NCBI GenBank assembly: GCA_043228905.1
Contig: JBHGNT010000001.1
Location: forward strand, 25,482,001 to 25,546,000
Source of the DNA: Azolla caroliniana
Lineage: Eukaryota > Polypodiophyta
DNA: 64,000 nt
Direction of reading: 5' to 3'
Shown here: positions 38,451 to 49,067 of the stretch, one piece after another
How positions within the stretch are numbered: the stretch's first letter is position 1
Layout: each line of letters starts with the position of its first letter
Notes under the pieces: model-generated
The model's input: the letters and a program-made list of their open reading frames with translations, nothing else
What the model was told of the DNA's origin: nothing
Databases searched by the model: none
Translations under genes and position numbers: made by a program

Positions 38451-39292
38451 TTGTCGTGCCTTTCGGTGCCGGATCGTTGTGTGAGTCAAGTGGGAACCGC
38501 CGGGGTTTTGGACTAGGAGGAGGAAGAATTTGAGACGAGTTTAGTTATGAATAAGAATATATTATAAGAAAGAGAGATTGAAACTTTTGAATCCCACAAG
38601 TATATTGTATTAGATTAATCAATATTAAGATAAGAATATGATTTTAGATTGAAAGAGAAGGATATAGAAACCTCGTGAATCCCACGAGTTTAGTTTATTT
38701 ATTTTATTAATATTTAAAACCCTAATAATAAATTAGAATAGATTGGAAGAGAAAGATATAGAAAACTTGTGAATCCCACAAGCATAGTTTATTTTATTAA
38801 TCATTATTTTTGAACCCTAATGATTTTTCATCCATAATTTTCTCTCCCCCCCATTACATTGTGCTCCCCATCCTTATATAGTGATGAGAGAGTCTTAACA
38901 ATCCATGCTTTTTCTCTTACTATGGACTCCGTGCTTTCTCTAACATTCTTTTTCTAAAAGTGATCATGCGTTTTTTATGAACTATAGTGTTCATGCATGC
39001 TAGATGTGCATGTGTAGCTTTTTCTTTTATCATGCGTTCTCTTCTAACTAAGGCTTTTTTATCTAGAAAATATATGTGAAATAAGCTTTTCTATGTGGGA
39101 TATCTATTTTTTTAACACTTATGATGTGTTAGTATAATGGTAAGGCTTTACATTATAAACATGGAGGTACAAGGTTTGAATCTTACCCTATGCATGTAAT
39201 ATATGTTTTAATATTTCTTTCTTTTTCTTCATATTTATTCAATCGGTTATTTTATATATTTTTCACGTAGTGTACGAAATACATTACGACAA
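38451..39292. mobile_element. 842-bp insertion of unknown class in the integrase of element C
   Basis: It splits the copia integrase exactly between DDYSRHT and the next conserved WIYLIEKK block. The edges are the short inverted pair TTGTCGT (38451) and ACGACAA (39286-39292). Inside are three diverged units with small palindromes (38584-38782) and a tRNA-like block near 39126. No protein is encoded. No clean target duplication was found, so the class is open. Confidence 0.55.
39126..39190 (+). repeat. tRNA-like block, possible SINE head
   Basis: A box A-like TTAGTATAATGGTAAGG and a box B-like GGTTTGAATCTTACC stand about 33 bases apart, as in a tRNA gene or a tRNA-derived SINE. The flanking arms do not make a proper acceptor stem. 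It lies inside the 842-bp insertion. Confidence 0.45.
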
Positions 39293-39426
39293 TGTGGATC
39301 TATCTCATCGAGAAGAAAAGCAAAGTCTTGGACTGTTTCAGGACCCCACGAAACCTTGTGGAACGGGAAACAGAGAGAAAGATCAAGTGCCTACGGTCGG
39401 ATGGCGGAAATGAATACTTTTCTAGC

Positions 39427-39849
39427 TATTGAGAATCAAGCTCAACTTGGTTTAGTGTGTGAACTCACCTTGAGAGTGAAGAGACACTCCAACGGTCAAG
39501 AGTCACCATTATGTCACCACTTTGTATTCTAGCATTTAGTATGAGTCATAGAATCATATTCTATGACATATAACTTATGAGCTTTCACATTCCCCATGCT
39601 CCATGAGTCTTGTAGTTAATGAAGAGAGAGGGTGACTACATAAAGCACCCTCCTCCCACCTTGTATAAGTTGAGTCTTTCTCCTTTGTTAATATACTTTT
39701 TTTACCTTGCGTATTCTCTGTGTATTACTCCTTGTCTCTCTCACTCACTCACTCACTCTCTCTCTCTCTCATACACACACAGTTCACACCTATTCCGCTA
39801 CACAAGAATCATATCCGATTCTTTACACTAGTCAATTCAACAATTATAT
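39427..39849 (+). mobile_element. Solo LTR of the A family inside the integrase of element C
   Basis: The start TATTGAGAATCAAGCTCAAC matches the A-family LTR start with a damaged first dinucleotide. The flanks CTAGC (39422-39426) and GTAGC (39850-39854) look like a 5-bp target duplication with one change. The copia integrase frame resumes directly after it. It includes CT and CA simple repeats at about 39735-39782. Confidence 0.7.
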
Positions 39850-40864
39850 GTAGCATAAAGGAATTCGGAGGGAATTTAGTTGCCGATATACGCCGGAGCA
39901 AAATGGCGTTGCCGAAAGGAAGAACTGGTCGATTGTGGAGGCGGCAAGGGCGATGCTTGAAAAAAAGAGCATGCCCAAGTTCTATTGGGCCGAAGTGGTT
40001 CAGACGATAGTGTACATTCAAAACCGGATCGAGGATAAGGTGTCATCACATGAGCTATATTTAGAGTGTGAGCCGAATTTATGACACCTCAGGGTATTCG
40101 ACAACATTGCTTATTTGCATGTGCAGGATGAGAGGCGGAGAAAGCTGGACCCGAAGTCGGAGAAGTTTATCCTTGTCAGCTACTCACATGAGCAAAAGGC
40201 TTATAAGTGCTATAACCCCTGAACAAAACAAGTTCGAGTGAGCCAAGATGTCGACTTTGACGAGTCCGCATCATGGTATTCTCTACCGACTCTAACCCCC
40301 GACTCTGACCCGATTCTAGAAGATGAGGCCAGTGAGCCCGAATTGATCCGAGCAAAAGATGAAGAAGGATTCGGTACTCTGGATGAGAGTTTGATCTCAT
40401 TCCAGCTAAGTGGGCCGAATGAGCGACAGAGTCGGAACGACCAGTCAGATGAAGAGCCGGTGAGTAGTAGAGATTCAACCTTTCTCTCCCTGTGCAAGGA
40501 AATGAGGAGATGGTTCACGCGCAAAGAAAAGGGGAAGAAGAAGATGCCAGAGTACGACACTGGCAAAGTAGAGTTGGATCGGAGTGAATCCGACTCCGGA
40601 AAGAACAAAGACGGACCTTCACAGATGAAGTCTGAGCCGACTAAGAAGGCCTTGAAATCCGAGCCGATTGACCCGCCAGAAGAACCCCGTAAAACGATAT
40701 GGGTATATTGAATACATGGCGCATCACTATGTGTACATGACAAAAGTGGCGGAAGTGCGTGAGCCGGAGAGCTACGCAGAAGCAGTGTCATGAAGTAGGG
40801 AAGCTTCACATTAAAAGTCTACAATAAGATAAATACATAACTAAAATAAAAAAAATCTTGATAG

Positions 40865-41178
40865 TGTTGAGAACGCGATCGTCTAATGCAGAACAAATAA
40901 GCACTCTTCTGAAGAGAAGATCATAAACCGATACAAGCAAGGTAGATTGATGACAACAAAAAACGGAGAACAAGACGCAACTAGAACGCCAAAGAGAGAG
41001 AGACGTTAGGCACAAGATAAACTGTATTTTCAACCACCACAAACTAGGTTACAAAGTTAGTTTATAGACTGACTAACTTAGGGAAACTACCCTTCTCACT
41101 ATTTACATACATGTCCTAAACCTAGTGTGTACAAAAGGGACAAATGTGAATATGTCCATTAGAGACCCGTATTCGACC
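40865..41178 (-). repeat. 3' LTR of copia element B
   Basis: It reads, on the plus strand, from TGTTGAGAACGCG to GTATTCGAC and matches the 46.5-kb LTR throughout, with scattered substitutions and short indels. Confidence 0.9.
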
Positions 41179-41334
41179 CTCCCTCGTAATGGGCGTATAC
41201 ATCTGAGATCTGTGGTATCGAAATAAGTGTACAATACATATTAGTACAAAGTTTTCGAACAAATAGTTTTTTTTCGTTCAAGTCGGAAAACTCCAAAAAT
41301 GTGAAGGCCGAATTAGCTGAAGTCGAAGAAACTG

Positions 41335-42228
41335 ACTGAACTTCGAACTGTTGAAGTCGATTGTTCGAAAACATCCTGAGTGTCCGACTTAATTGGACTG
41401 ATTCTTCGTTACGCCCATCTGGTGCCGAAGGGATCAAAATCGATCTACCGAAAGACACTTGGTCATCCCATCTGCGACATCATCAGTTGTAGCTATCTCC
41501 TCGAAGCTGATTTTTCCTGAAATGATGCAATCTCGAAAAAAGTGATATCGAACGTCGATGTGCTTTGAGACGTTATGTTGGACCGGTTTTTTCGACAGAG
41601 CGACAACACCTTGACTATCGATGTAGACAACTAGAGCTCAACCAGGTTTGGCTTGTCGAAATGTGCAAGCCATCCTACCGAGCCATAAAGCTTCTTTCGC
41701 CACGTCTGACGCAGCTATGTATTCGGCCTCAATTGTTGATGTAGTAGTGCACTCCTGGAGTTTTGATTTCCACGAGATCGCTCCATACTTCGAACAGTCA
41801 AAGTCGATTGTTCAAAAACATCCTAAGTGTCCAACTTCATCAGATTGATTCTTCGTTATGCCCATTTGGTGCCGAAGGGATCAAAATCGATATGTCGAAA
41901 GACACTTGGTCATCCCATCTACGACATTATTGGTTGTAGCTATCTCCTCGAGGTAGATTTTTCTTGAAATGACGCAATCTCGAAAAAAGTGATATTGAAT
42001 GTCAATGTGCTTTGAGGCGTTATGTTGGACCGATTTTTTCGACAGAGCGACAATGCCTTGACTATTGATGTAGAAAACTGGAGCTGAGCTAGGTTCGACT
42101 TGTCGAAATGTGCAAGCCATCCTACCGAGCCATAAAGCTTCTTTCGCGACGTCTGACGTGGCTACGTATTCAGCCTCGGTTGTTGGTGTAGCAATGCACT
42201 CTTGGAGTTTTGATTTCCACGAGATCAC
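41335..42228 (-). repeat. 447-bp tandem duplication at the 3' end of element B pol
   Basis: The block encoding the C-terminal RNase H region is present twice in direct orientation, for example ACATCCTGAG at 41371 and ACATCCTAAG at 41818. The upstream copy (41782-42228) is joined to the pol frame. The downstream copy (41335-41781) has drifted more. The 5' side of pol is not duplicated. Confidence 0.9.
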
Positions 42229-44700
42229 TCCATTGCCAAGTTTGAAGCAATAACCGGTTGTCGATTTTCGACTGTCCACACAGTTGGCAAAGTTCGAGTC
42301 AGTGTATTCGACTATGCCTAAAGTGTTGTTCAGACCGAATAGAATGCCAAGGTGTTTTGTGCTCACCAGATATCTGGACACATGCTTGACTGATTGCTGG
42401 CAATGCGATCGGCTGGGATTGTGCATAAATCTGATGACGACTCCGACGGCGTGAACAATGTCAGGCCGTGTCACGACCATCGCGTACATCAAGGAGCCGA
42501 CTGCTGGTGCATACGGTACCAACTTCATAATTTCCCCCTCTAAACCAGATGTCAGGTAGTCTTGCTGAGACAACCGAAGGCTAGTGGGGAGTGGGGTCGA
42601 AGCAGATTTAGCTGATTGCATGTTGAAACGTTCGAGGACATGTTGAATATAGTCGGATTGGGACAGAAACAATTGACTTCGATTTTGATTTCGACTAATC
42701 CTCATGCCAAGAATGTGGCTTTCCAGACCGACTCGGAGATCCTTCATGGAAAACTTCAACCACACTTGCCGAACGAGTTCGACGAGCTCTCCGGCATGCC
42801 GACAAGAGAGGAGCATGTCGTCCACGTAAATAATGAGGAAGATGGGTGACCCAACTTGAGATGTTTTCGTGAAGAGACAATGATCCTCATCGCTCTTAGA
42901 GAAGCCAACCAACCTGATGAAGTCATCAAACTTCTTGTACCACTATCACGGTGCTTGTTTTAGGCCATAAAGGCGAGTCTTCTTGAGTTGGCAGACTAGA
43001 TGTTCCTGGCCGGGAACCACGAAACCTTTTGGTTGCTCCATATAAATTTCCTCCTCTAGGTCGCCGTGGAGGAATGTTGTTTTGACATCTAGCTGGATCA
43101 ACTCTAGGTTCTCGGTTGCCACGACGCCGACCATAAAGCGGAGGGTTGTCATTTTCACCAATGGTGAAAAAATTTCGTCGAAATCGACGCCGTATTCATG
43201 TCGAAAGCCCTTCGTTACTAATCTGGCCTTGAATTTCTGGGTGACCGAATCAGATGTCTCTTTAATTCTATAGACCCACTTGCATGGAAGAGCACGTCGT
43301 TTTTTAGGTAGTTTGACCAAGTCCCAAGTTTTGTTTACGTGAATGGAGTTCATTTTTGACGCCATTGCCAGATGCCAAGTGGCCGAATCGAGTGAAGCCG
43401 ATGCTTCTTCGTATGACATCGGTTCTCCTGTGTCTGTAAAGAAGATTCTAGGAGAGTACCTCTCAAGAGGTTGCGACAATACCTCAGATCTTCGAGGTAT
43501 GACTGGACTAGTTGCATCGGGTGTCTGGATCAGATGGTCAACAACCGAATCGTTTGGTTGTGCTGAGTCATGTGCTGTTGAGTCGATGTTGGAGGTTTCA
43601 ACTACCTGTGAAGCCAACCTCATGTTATGGGCTAGGCCTTTGTGAAGGGTTGGCACTTTGGAAAAAGTTAACCCTTCGAACTTCAATAGGCCTTTTGGCC
43701 TTCTTATGCATAACCAACACATTGAACACTACGCTCGAACTTTGGACGATCTGTCTGTGCTTGGGGTCCTAGAGTCGAGTCAGTATCTGATTTCGCCATC
43801 TGGTCCATAACTGAGGAGAACAAATTTCTTGGACCGTGGTTCAAGTTTTCGGCGATCGTCCTTCGGGATGAGGGCGTACGCCTCGCATTTGAATATCCTT
43901 AGCTTGTCGTAATTCGGCTTGTTGCCAGTCCATAATTCCTGAGGTATTTGAAATCCTAGAGGCCTACTCAGTGACATATTGATTATGTGTACTGCCGTAA
44001 GTAGGGCCTTCACCCAGAAGCCATCTGACAGTCTGGAGTGTTGGAGCATGGAAACTATCCTTTCTTGAATTGTCCGGTTCATCCGCTCGGCAATTCCGTT
44101 CTGCTCTTGACTATAGGGTGCCGTATATTCATGTCGTATGCCATGTTGTCGGCAAAATCTGACAAATTCTTCTGACTTGTACTCCCCTCCATTATCAGTT
44201 TGAAGACATTCAGCTTTCGACTGGTCTGATTCTCTACCATAGCAAGCCAATCAGAAAAAACCGAGAACACTCGATCTTAAGTCTTTATCAGATAAGCCCA
44301 CACCTTCCCAGTCGAGTCGTCAATAAAGCTGATGAAATATGAAACACCACCGAGAGATTGATGTGGCAACGGGCCACAGACGTCTGAGTGGACTAAATCG
44401 ATTGGACTCAATTCTCTTGGTGCTGATGCCGAGTGTGTTGTGGCTGTCTGTTCATCGCACTGGCAATGCTTGCAGAATTGATGATCCGAGAAGGAGAGTT
44501 TAGGGATGTATCCAGCTCTAGATAAATGCGCGATGCAGGCCTTGTTGAGGTGTCCGAGTCGTCCATGCCATAGTGATGACACGAGAATATCAACCACCTT
44601 CTCCGAGTGTGATGTATAACGGGTACAATGAGTGTACTTTCGGTCCTCGAGCAAGTAGGAGGTTCCCCCCTGTGGAGTGTCCACCCTCCTGATGAGAAGC
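41881..44700 (-). pseudogene. Copia element B: pol (integrase, reverse transcriptase, RNase H)
   Basis: In order, the pre-integrase zinc block reads SLWHGRLGHLNKA then CKHCQCDEQT. The integrase catalytic residues appear as LVHSDVCGP, LQTDNGGEY and QEQNGIAERMNRTI. Reverse transcriptase runs from ALPCKWVYRIKET through KARLVTKGF and QLDVKTTFLHGDLEEEIYM to the catalytic YVDDMLLS near 42840. RNase H carries EYTDSNFANCVDSRKSTTGY and AEYVATSDVAKEALWLGRM, ending near 41881. The reading is spread over several frames (44684-44277, 44250-43780, 43722-42946, 42912-41881), so at least three breaks separate the parts. Confidence 0.88.
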
Positions 44701-45844
44701 CATCACGGATGCCGTCTTCATCCCATTGTTAGACTGAAATCAAAGGACTTGAGAGCTCAGGTACATGTAGGACTTATGTAGTACCAATGTAGAGCCACCC
44801 GAAAGGTTGAGGTCTATCGTGCCAATTCCAATAATCGTGCATTGCTGCGAATTTCCGACTCAAACTGAGCCGGAGTGTCGGGCCAAGTATTGCCAAAATT
44901 GGGATCGCTGAGGGGTCACATGAAAGGATGCACCCGAATATGTGCTCGATTCCTTAGTCGTAAGCAGAACTTATGATTCGACTGGGTTTTCAATGGATAG
45001 AATGTTCGGGTCGTTCGACAATACTTCGGCTGAAGAGCCGATGTACTTAACCTCCTCATGCCAATCACTCTTTTGATAAGCTTGTTGAGCTTTATCGTTC
45101 TTAGCCTTGAGTGTATGGCAATCGGCTTTGATGTGTCCGGGTTTCTTGCTGTAGTTGCAGACTCGATTATCTCGAGACTTGCTCTGACTTCGCTGGTTGT
45201 TCGACTGTCGAGAGGAATTTCTTCCTCGACTATTTGATCGGTCAATCAAACCTTGTACTACATAAGCGTTGTTGGCCGAATCATTCACAAACGATTTTCT
45301 CCGAGCCGCTTCAGTTAAAATTGCGCTCGTGATTGAGGAGTACTTTACGACAACAGTCGATGTGTTGCATACTGTTGTAATGAAAGTTTCCCATGAAGGT
45401 GGGAGGCTGCTCATGTGCAACATAGATCTTAGTTCATCCTCGATAGTTGTCCCTTGAGCCACAATTTGGGAACTTAAGCTTTCGTACTCATTCATGTGTG
45501 CCTGGACCTAGTCAGTTTCTTTCATCCGAAGATTGTAAAGGTGCGAATCAAATATATCTTCTTAGTGGCTACCTTCTCTTCTAGGTGTCCGAAAGTGTAT
45601 TCCATAGTTGGATGGCAGTCGAACACGATTGCACCGTGAAGTACACAGATTCCGATTGGTGCATCCAAATAGTGGCTCGAACAATTCTGTCGAGCTTCTC
45701 CCATTCAAGCGGCTTGTATCCTTCCGAGGCATTTTCGTTTTCGATGGGGTCGATTTCACCCTGCATCTGCTCCTTCCAGAAGTTGAAGTTTGATCCGTTG
45801 AACTTCCTTAGACTCATCTCTGACGAGCCGGATGTTGATGCCAT
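44701..45844 (-). pseudogene. Copia element B: gag and protease
   Basis: Gag starts at 45844 with MASTSGSSEMSLRKFNG and keeps the FNGSNFNFWKEQM motif common in copia gag. The frame changes near 45500 and continues to a basic, Ser/Arg-rich segment and a zinc knuckle that reads CNYSKKPGHIKADC, where the second Cys is Ser. Near 44930 the protease signature reads TYSGASFHV in place of DSGAS, so the catalytic Asp is Tyr. Both changes would inactivate the element. Confidence 0.75.
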
Positions 45845-46533
45845 CTGTGTTGATTTTGGGAGACTTTGTTCGGAGTTAGCTACAAACAGTGGTTGGGTGC
45901 AACAGACAAGCTCACCAGAATTCGTTCTAGCCGAGTTTGAACACAAGCCGAATCGGATTCGAAAAATTCCAGAGACTCGATCCGGAGTGACGACAGGTGA
46001 CCAACCTAGTCGAATTGATCCCGAATATGTCACTTTGATTTTGAATGTCAATTTTTGAGATTTTAAAATATAGAGTATGTGCCGCTTATTCCAGGTTGAT
46101 CCTGCTTCGATTGATTGCAATGATGAGAGGGACGACGCCGATTGGTCCTCTCGAATATCGTTCAACCCAATGAAGCACGGATTAGGGTTGTTTCATGGAG
46201 CTGACTTTACTTCAAGTGGTTACGGTGAGCGAGTGAATAACATCGGATGACCTATTCGATTTCCACCTAACCGAATGAAGCACAAGTGTGGCTTGATCGA
46301 GAGAAGGGTCTCACTTTGAACGACGACAATCACAAAGTTGAAATGCAGCTGACTTACTTACTTCGAGAGTGATTTTGAACAATAGAGTGCAGACCTTCAA
46401 TTATCTGCTCGTCAAATATGATCTTGTCGGGAGTTGCCAATCGAGATCTTCAAGGTGTACAGAGGAAGAGTTGTTGATGGAGACAAAGTAGACGACGACA
46501 GTAGAATCGAGAACACCAAGCTCTGATACAAGA

Positions 46534-46851
46534 TGTTGAGAACGCGGCCATCTAGTGCGGAACAAATCAACACTCTTCGAAAGAGAAGATCATAAACCGA
46601 TACAAGCAAGGTAGATTGATGGCAACAGAAAACAGAGAATAAGACGCAACTAGAACGCCAGAGAGAGAGAGAAAAATGTTAGGCACAAGATGAATTGTAT
46701 TTTCAACCACCACAAACGAGGTTACAAAGTTAGCTTATATACTGACTAACTTAGCGCAACTTGCCTTCTCACTATTTACATACATGTCCTAAACCTAGTG
46801 TGTACAAAAGGGACAAATGTGAATACGTCCATTAGATAGCCTTATTCGACA
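46534..46851 (-). repeat. 5' LTR of copia element B
   Basis: On the minus strand it begins TGTCGAATAAGG and ends GTTCTCAACA, followed by the primer binding site. It is 318 bp long and pairs with the LTR at 40865-41178. Confidence 0.9.
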
Positions 46852-47486
46852 AATAGTGTTTTATACATAAGGATCATGTAACAAACAAAGCACCATGACA
46901 ATATTATACATTATATGTAAAGGCAAATAAAGAGAAAATTATTATATTACATGGGCAAAAGAGGACGTGAACAAACAACTTCAACCTTATGAGATTTAAA
47001 CCTTATCATTTAGCCAACACTTGTAATATATATAAAAGTATGTGTGTTGTTTCATTTGAACTAGAATTGTGTAGTCTAAACCATGTAATGTACTAGATGT
47101 GCACCATATAGCACACATGCAAGAGCCTCTCTACATGTGCGCCACATGGCCCGCATGTAGAACCATCCCTTTCCTATAAAAGGAGAAGGGAGTATGCTCA
47201 CAATCAATGAATCAATCAGATTGAAAAACATTATATTGTATCGGATCAAGAGAGAATTATAATGTAAAACCCATCATAAGAGAGAAAGAGGAAGAAAAGA
47301 AGGTGAAGATTATAAACAATCTTCAGAATACAAGAGAGGATCTAGCTTGGCGGTTGTGGTGCTCAACCCACAAGGAAAAGGCGGAGCGTTCGAGTCATAT
47401 CTTCATCGAAAGATAGAAGGGAAGATTGTGGTCTACTATCAAGAAAGAGAAGAGTGGTTACCTGGTGAGACAAAATTCGAAGGTTA
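46852..47486. other. LTR-like promoter sequence without gene
   Basis: A TATAAAAGG box near 47175, followed by a leader-like purine-rich segment, suggests part of an LTR on the plus strand. Ends could not be set and no pol is attached. It lies between element B and an A-family LTR. Confidence 0.35.
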
Positions 47487-47825
47487 GAGATATGTGTTGT
47501 GTGTGTTTGAGAAGAGGAGAGAAGAGAGACAGAAGATAGAATAGAAAATAGAATACTCAAGAAGATTATATTACAAAGGAGATTAACCGACACATTACAA
47601 AGTAGGAGGAGGGTGCTTTATATAGTCACCCTCTCTCTTCATTAACTACGGAAGCTCATTGGTCATGGGGAATGTGGAGACTCATAAGTTATGTGTCATA
47701 GAATATGATTCTATGACACATAGTTAATGTGTAGAGAGTAGTGGTGACTTTTGACCTTTGAGTGCTCATAAATTCTCAAAGTTGTGTCCACACACTAGTC
47801 TAGGTTGAGCTTGATTCTCAACACA
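47487..47825 (-). mobile_element. A-family LTR
   Basis: It is closely similar to 34870-35222 over its length, including GATTAACCGACACATTA, the TTTATATAGTCACCC box region and the end GAGCTTGATTCTCAACACA. No primer site or polypurine tract borders it. It could be a solo LTR or the cut-off LTR of element A. The low-side end is not certain. Confidence 0.75.
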
Positions 47826-48682
47826 TTACAACTACATGTGTAGCCCTCAACAAAGTTACACAGATGAGGCCAACAATATCTCCTAAAAACTAACTCTCCT
47901 TTCTCGTCAACTCCAAAATGTCCAACCATTGGCATGTCATGGCAATGATATACACTAAAGTTGAGAAGGGCCAACAAAAACATAACCAGATTGTTTCGAA
48001 AAAGAAAATTGGCGATCCAACTCAGTTTATTTTAATCACAACGAGAATTCTTAGACCTCAAACAATTAACAAAATCTAGAGAATTTTAATTTAGAACAAC
48101 TAGGCAAATTCATCTTCACTAATATTATTGCGAATGAAATGAAGAAGAGTAAAAACCATAGAAGTTGCCATTAACTATAGACAACATAGATCCAAGAGGA
48201 TCTACTTTTGATGTTGAAAAGAAGACCCTTCTTAATGAGTGCCATATGGGAGTATTGAGATACAACCTTGTTGTGAAAATCTACTAGTAACTATGGATTG
48301 TGAGGCAGAATTGCCGAGGTTTTGGACTGAAAGGAATTAGGGCTCACACATATGGCACAAATGTTCAAATGTTTTGTGAAAAGGAGAGGTGCATGGGCAA
48401 GCCCAAAATGCTCCCCAAGTCACAAGACAAACGAACACCCAAGAGGAAGGCTTACACATAAGACATAAAAGTTTGACGACTTCCTTCGTTGCCTCTTCTC
48501 GATGTTGATCTCTCACGCTCTTCTTGGTCGAAATCCCTCTTCTAACTATTCCATCTTTCAAAACCGTAAAGCTTACATGTTCTCTTCTCCCTCCCCCCTT
48601 CTTGTTAAGAATACTATTAATAATTAGGTAATTAACTAGGGTTAATTAGTGTTTAATTATGTGAGTGGTTGACAACGCAATA
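47826..48682. other. Intergenic DNA, no gene seen
   Basis: Short frames only. No TE protein, RNA motif or repeat was recognised. Confidence 0.4.
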
Positions 48683-49067
48683 GAAGATTAAGTGATTTGT
48701 GTGTGTGTGTGAGAGGAAGATACACTTATGAACAATAACATAAATGAGGGATGATTAACAAGAGTGTAACTAAAGAACTTTCTCTATATTAATAAGCATC
48801 ATAATACAACGATATCCTAAATGAGGTATATATACACCTCATGTGGAAGGGTGCACATGTGTGAGGAGAATATAGGTACAGGTGTGTAAGTCCTATATTA
48901 AATGAACTTGGTAGTGGAGGGTCTAGAATGTATCCCCACTTACGTACAAGTATAAGATCCTATTTAAGGGTTTAAAGGTCAACATACTAACTAGATTCTA
49001 TCTAGGTAACTACTAAGTTACGTGGTTAACTAAATGACTAAACTAAGTTGAGCTTGATATCTCAACA
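48683..49067 (-). mobile_element. Diverged LTR related to the A family
   Basis: The minus-strand start, TGTTGAGATATCAAGCTCAAC, resembles the A-family LTR start. The low end is a GT-rich run as in the A family. The middle is diverged but has a plausible TATA region (TATATATACACC near 48830). No internal region is attached. Confidence 0.5.

Larger units (their letters stand above)
36806..40830 (+). pseudogene. Copia element C: gag-pol, broken by two insertions
   Basis: Gag starts at 36806 (MDRGMTSSLPTEKLDRSNYA) and runs with stops to about 37610. Its zinc knuckle near 37595-37645 is damaged: a stop follows the first Cys, and the His position is lost. Protease shows VWYVDSGASNHMMSHEEW near 37810. 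The pre-integrase zinc block LWHKRIGHINY lies near 38185. Integrase breaks off at about 38450 after DDYSRHT and resumes at about 39293 with YLIEKKSKVLDCF. It breaks again at 39426 after DGGNEYFSS and resumes at about 39855 through FYWAEVVQTIVYIQNRI and an acidic linker (40238-40711). It stops near 40800, at the start of reverse transcriptase. The rest of pol and the 3' LTR are not seen. Confidence 0.8.
40865..46851 (-). mobile_element. Copia element B, full length with both LTRs
   Basis: Two LTRs of the same family bound about 5.36 kb of gag-pol on the minus strand. The 5' LTR is at 46851-46534 and the 3' LTR at 41178-40865. Flanks GATAG (40860-40864) and AATAG (46852-46856) agree at four of five bases, consistent with a target duplication. 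The primer binding site follows the 5' LTR as TGTATCAGAGCTTGG. The tract GAGGGAGGG before the 3' LTR is the plus-strand primer. Frames carry several stops, so the element is inactive, but it is younger than A and C. Confidence 0.9.

Noticed and set aside
40238-40711. A separate 157-codon acidic gene
   Set aside because: It is the linker between integrase and reverse transcriptase in copia element C, continuous in order and strand with both.
44325-44350. CTGATGA followed by GAAAC, a hammerhead candidate
   Set aside because: Only AATAT separates the core parts, so helix II is absent; it lies in copia integrase coding sequence.
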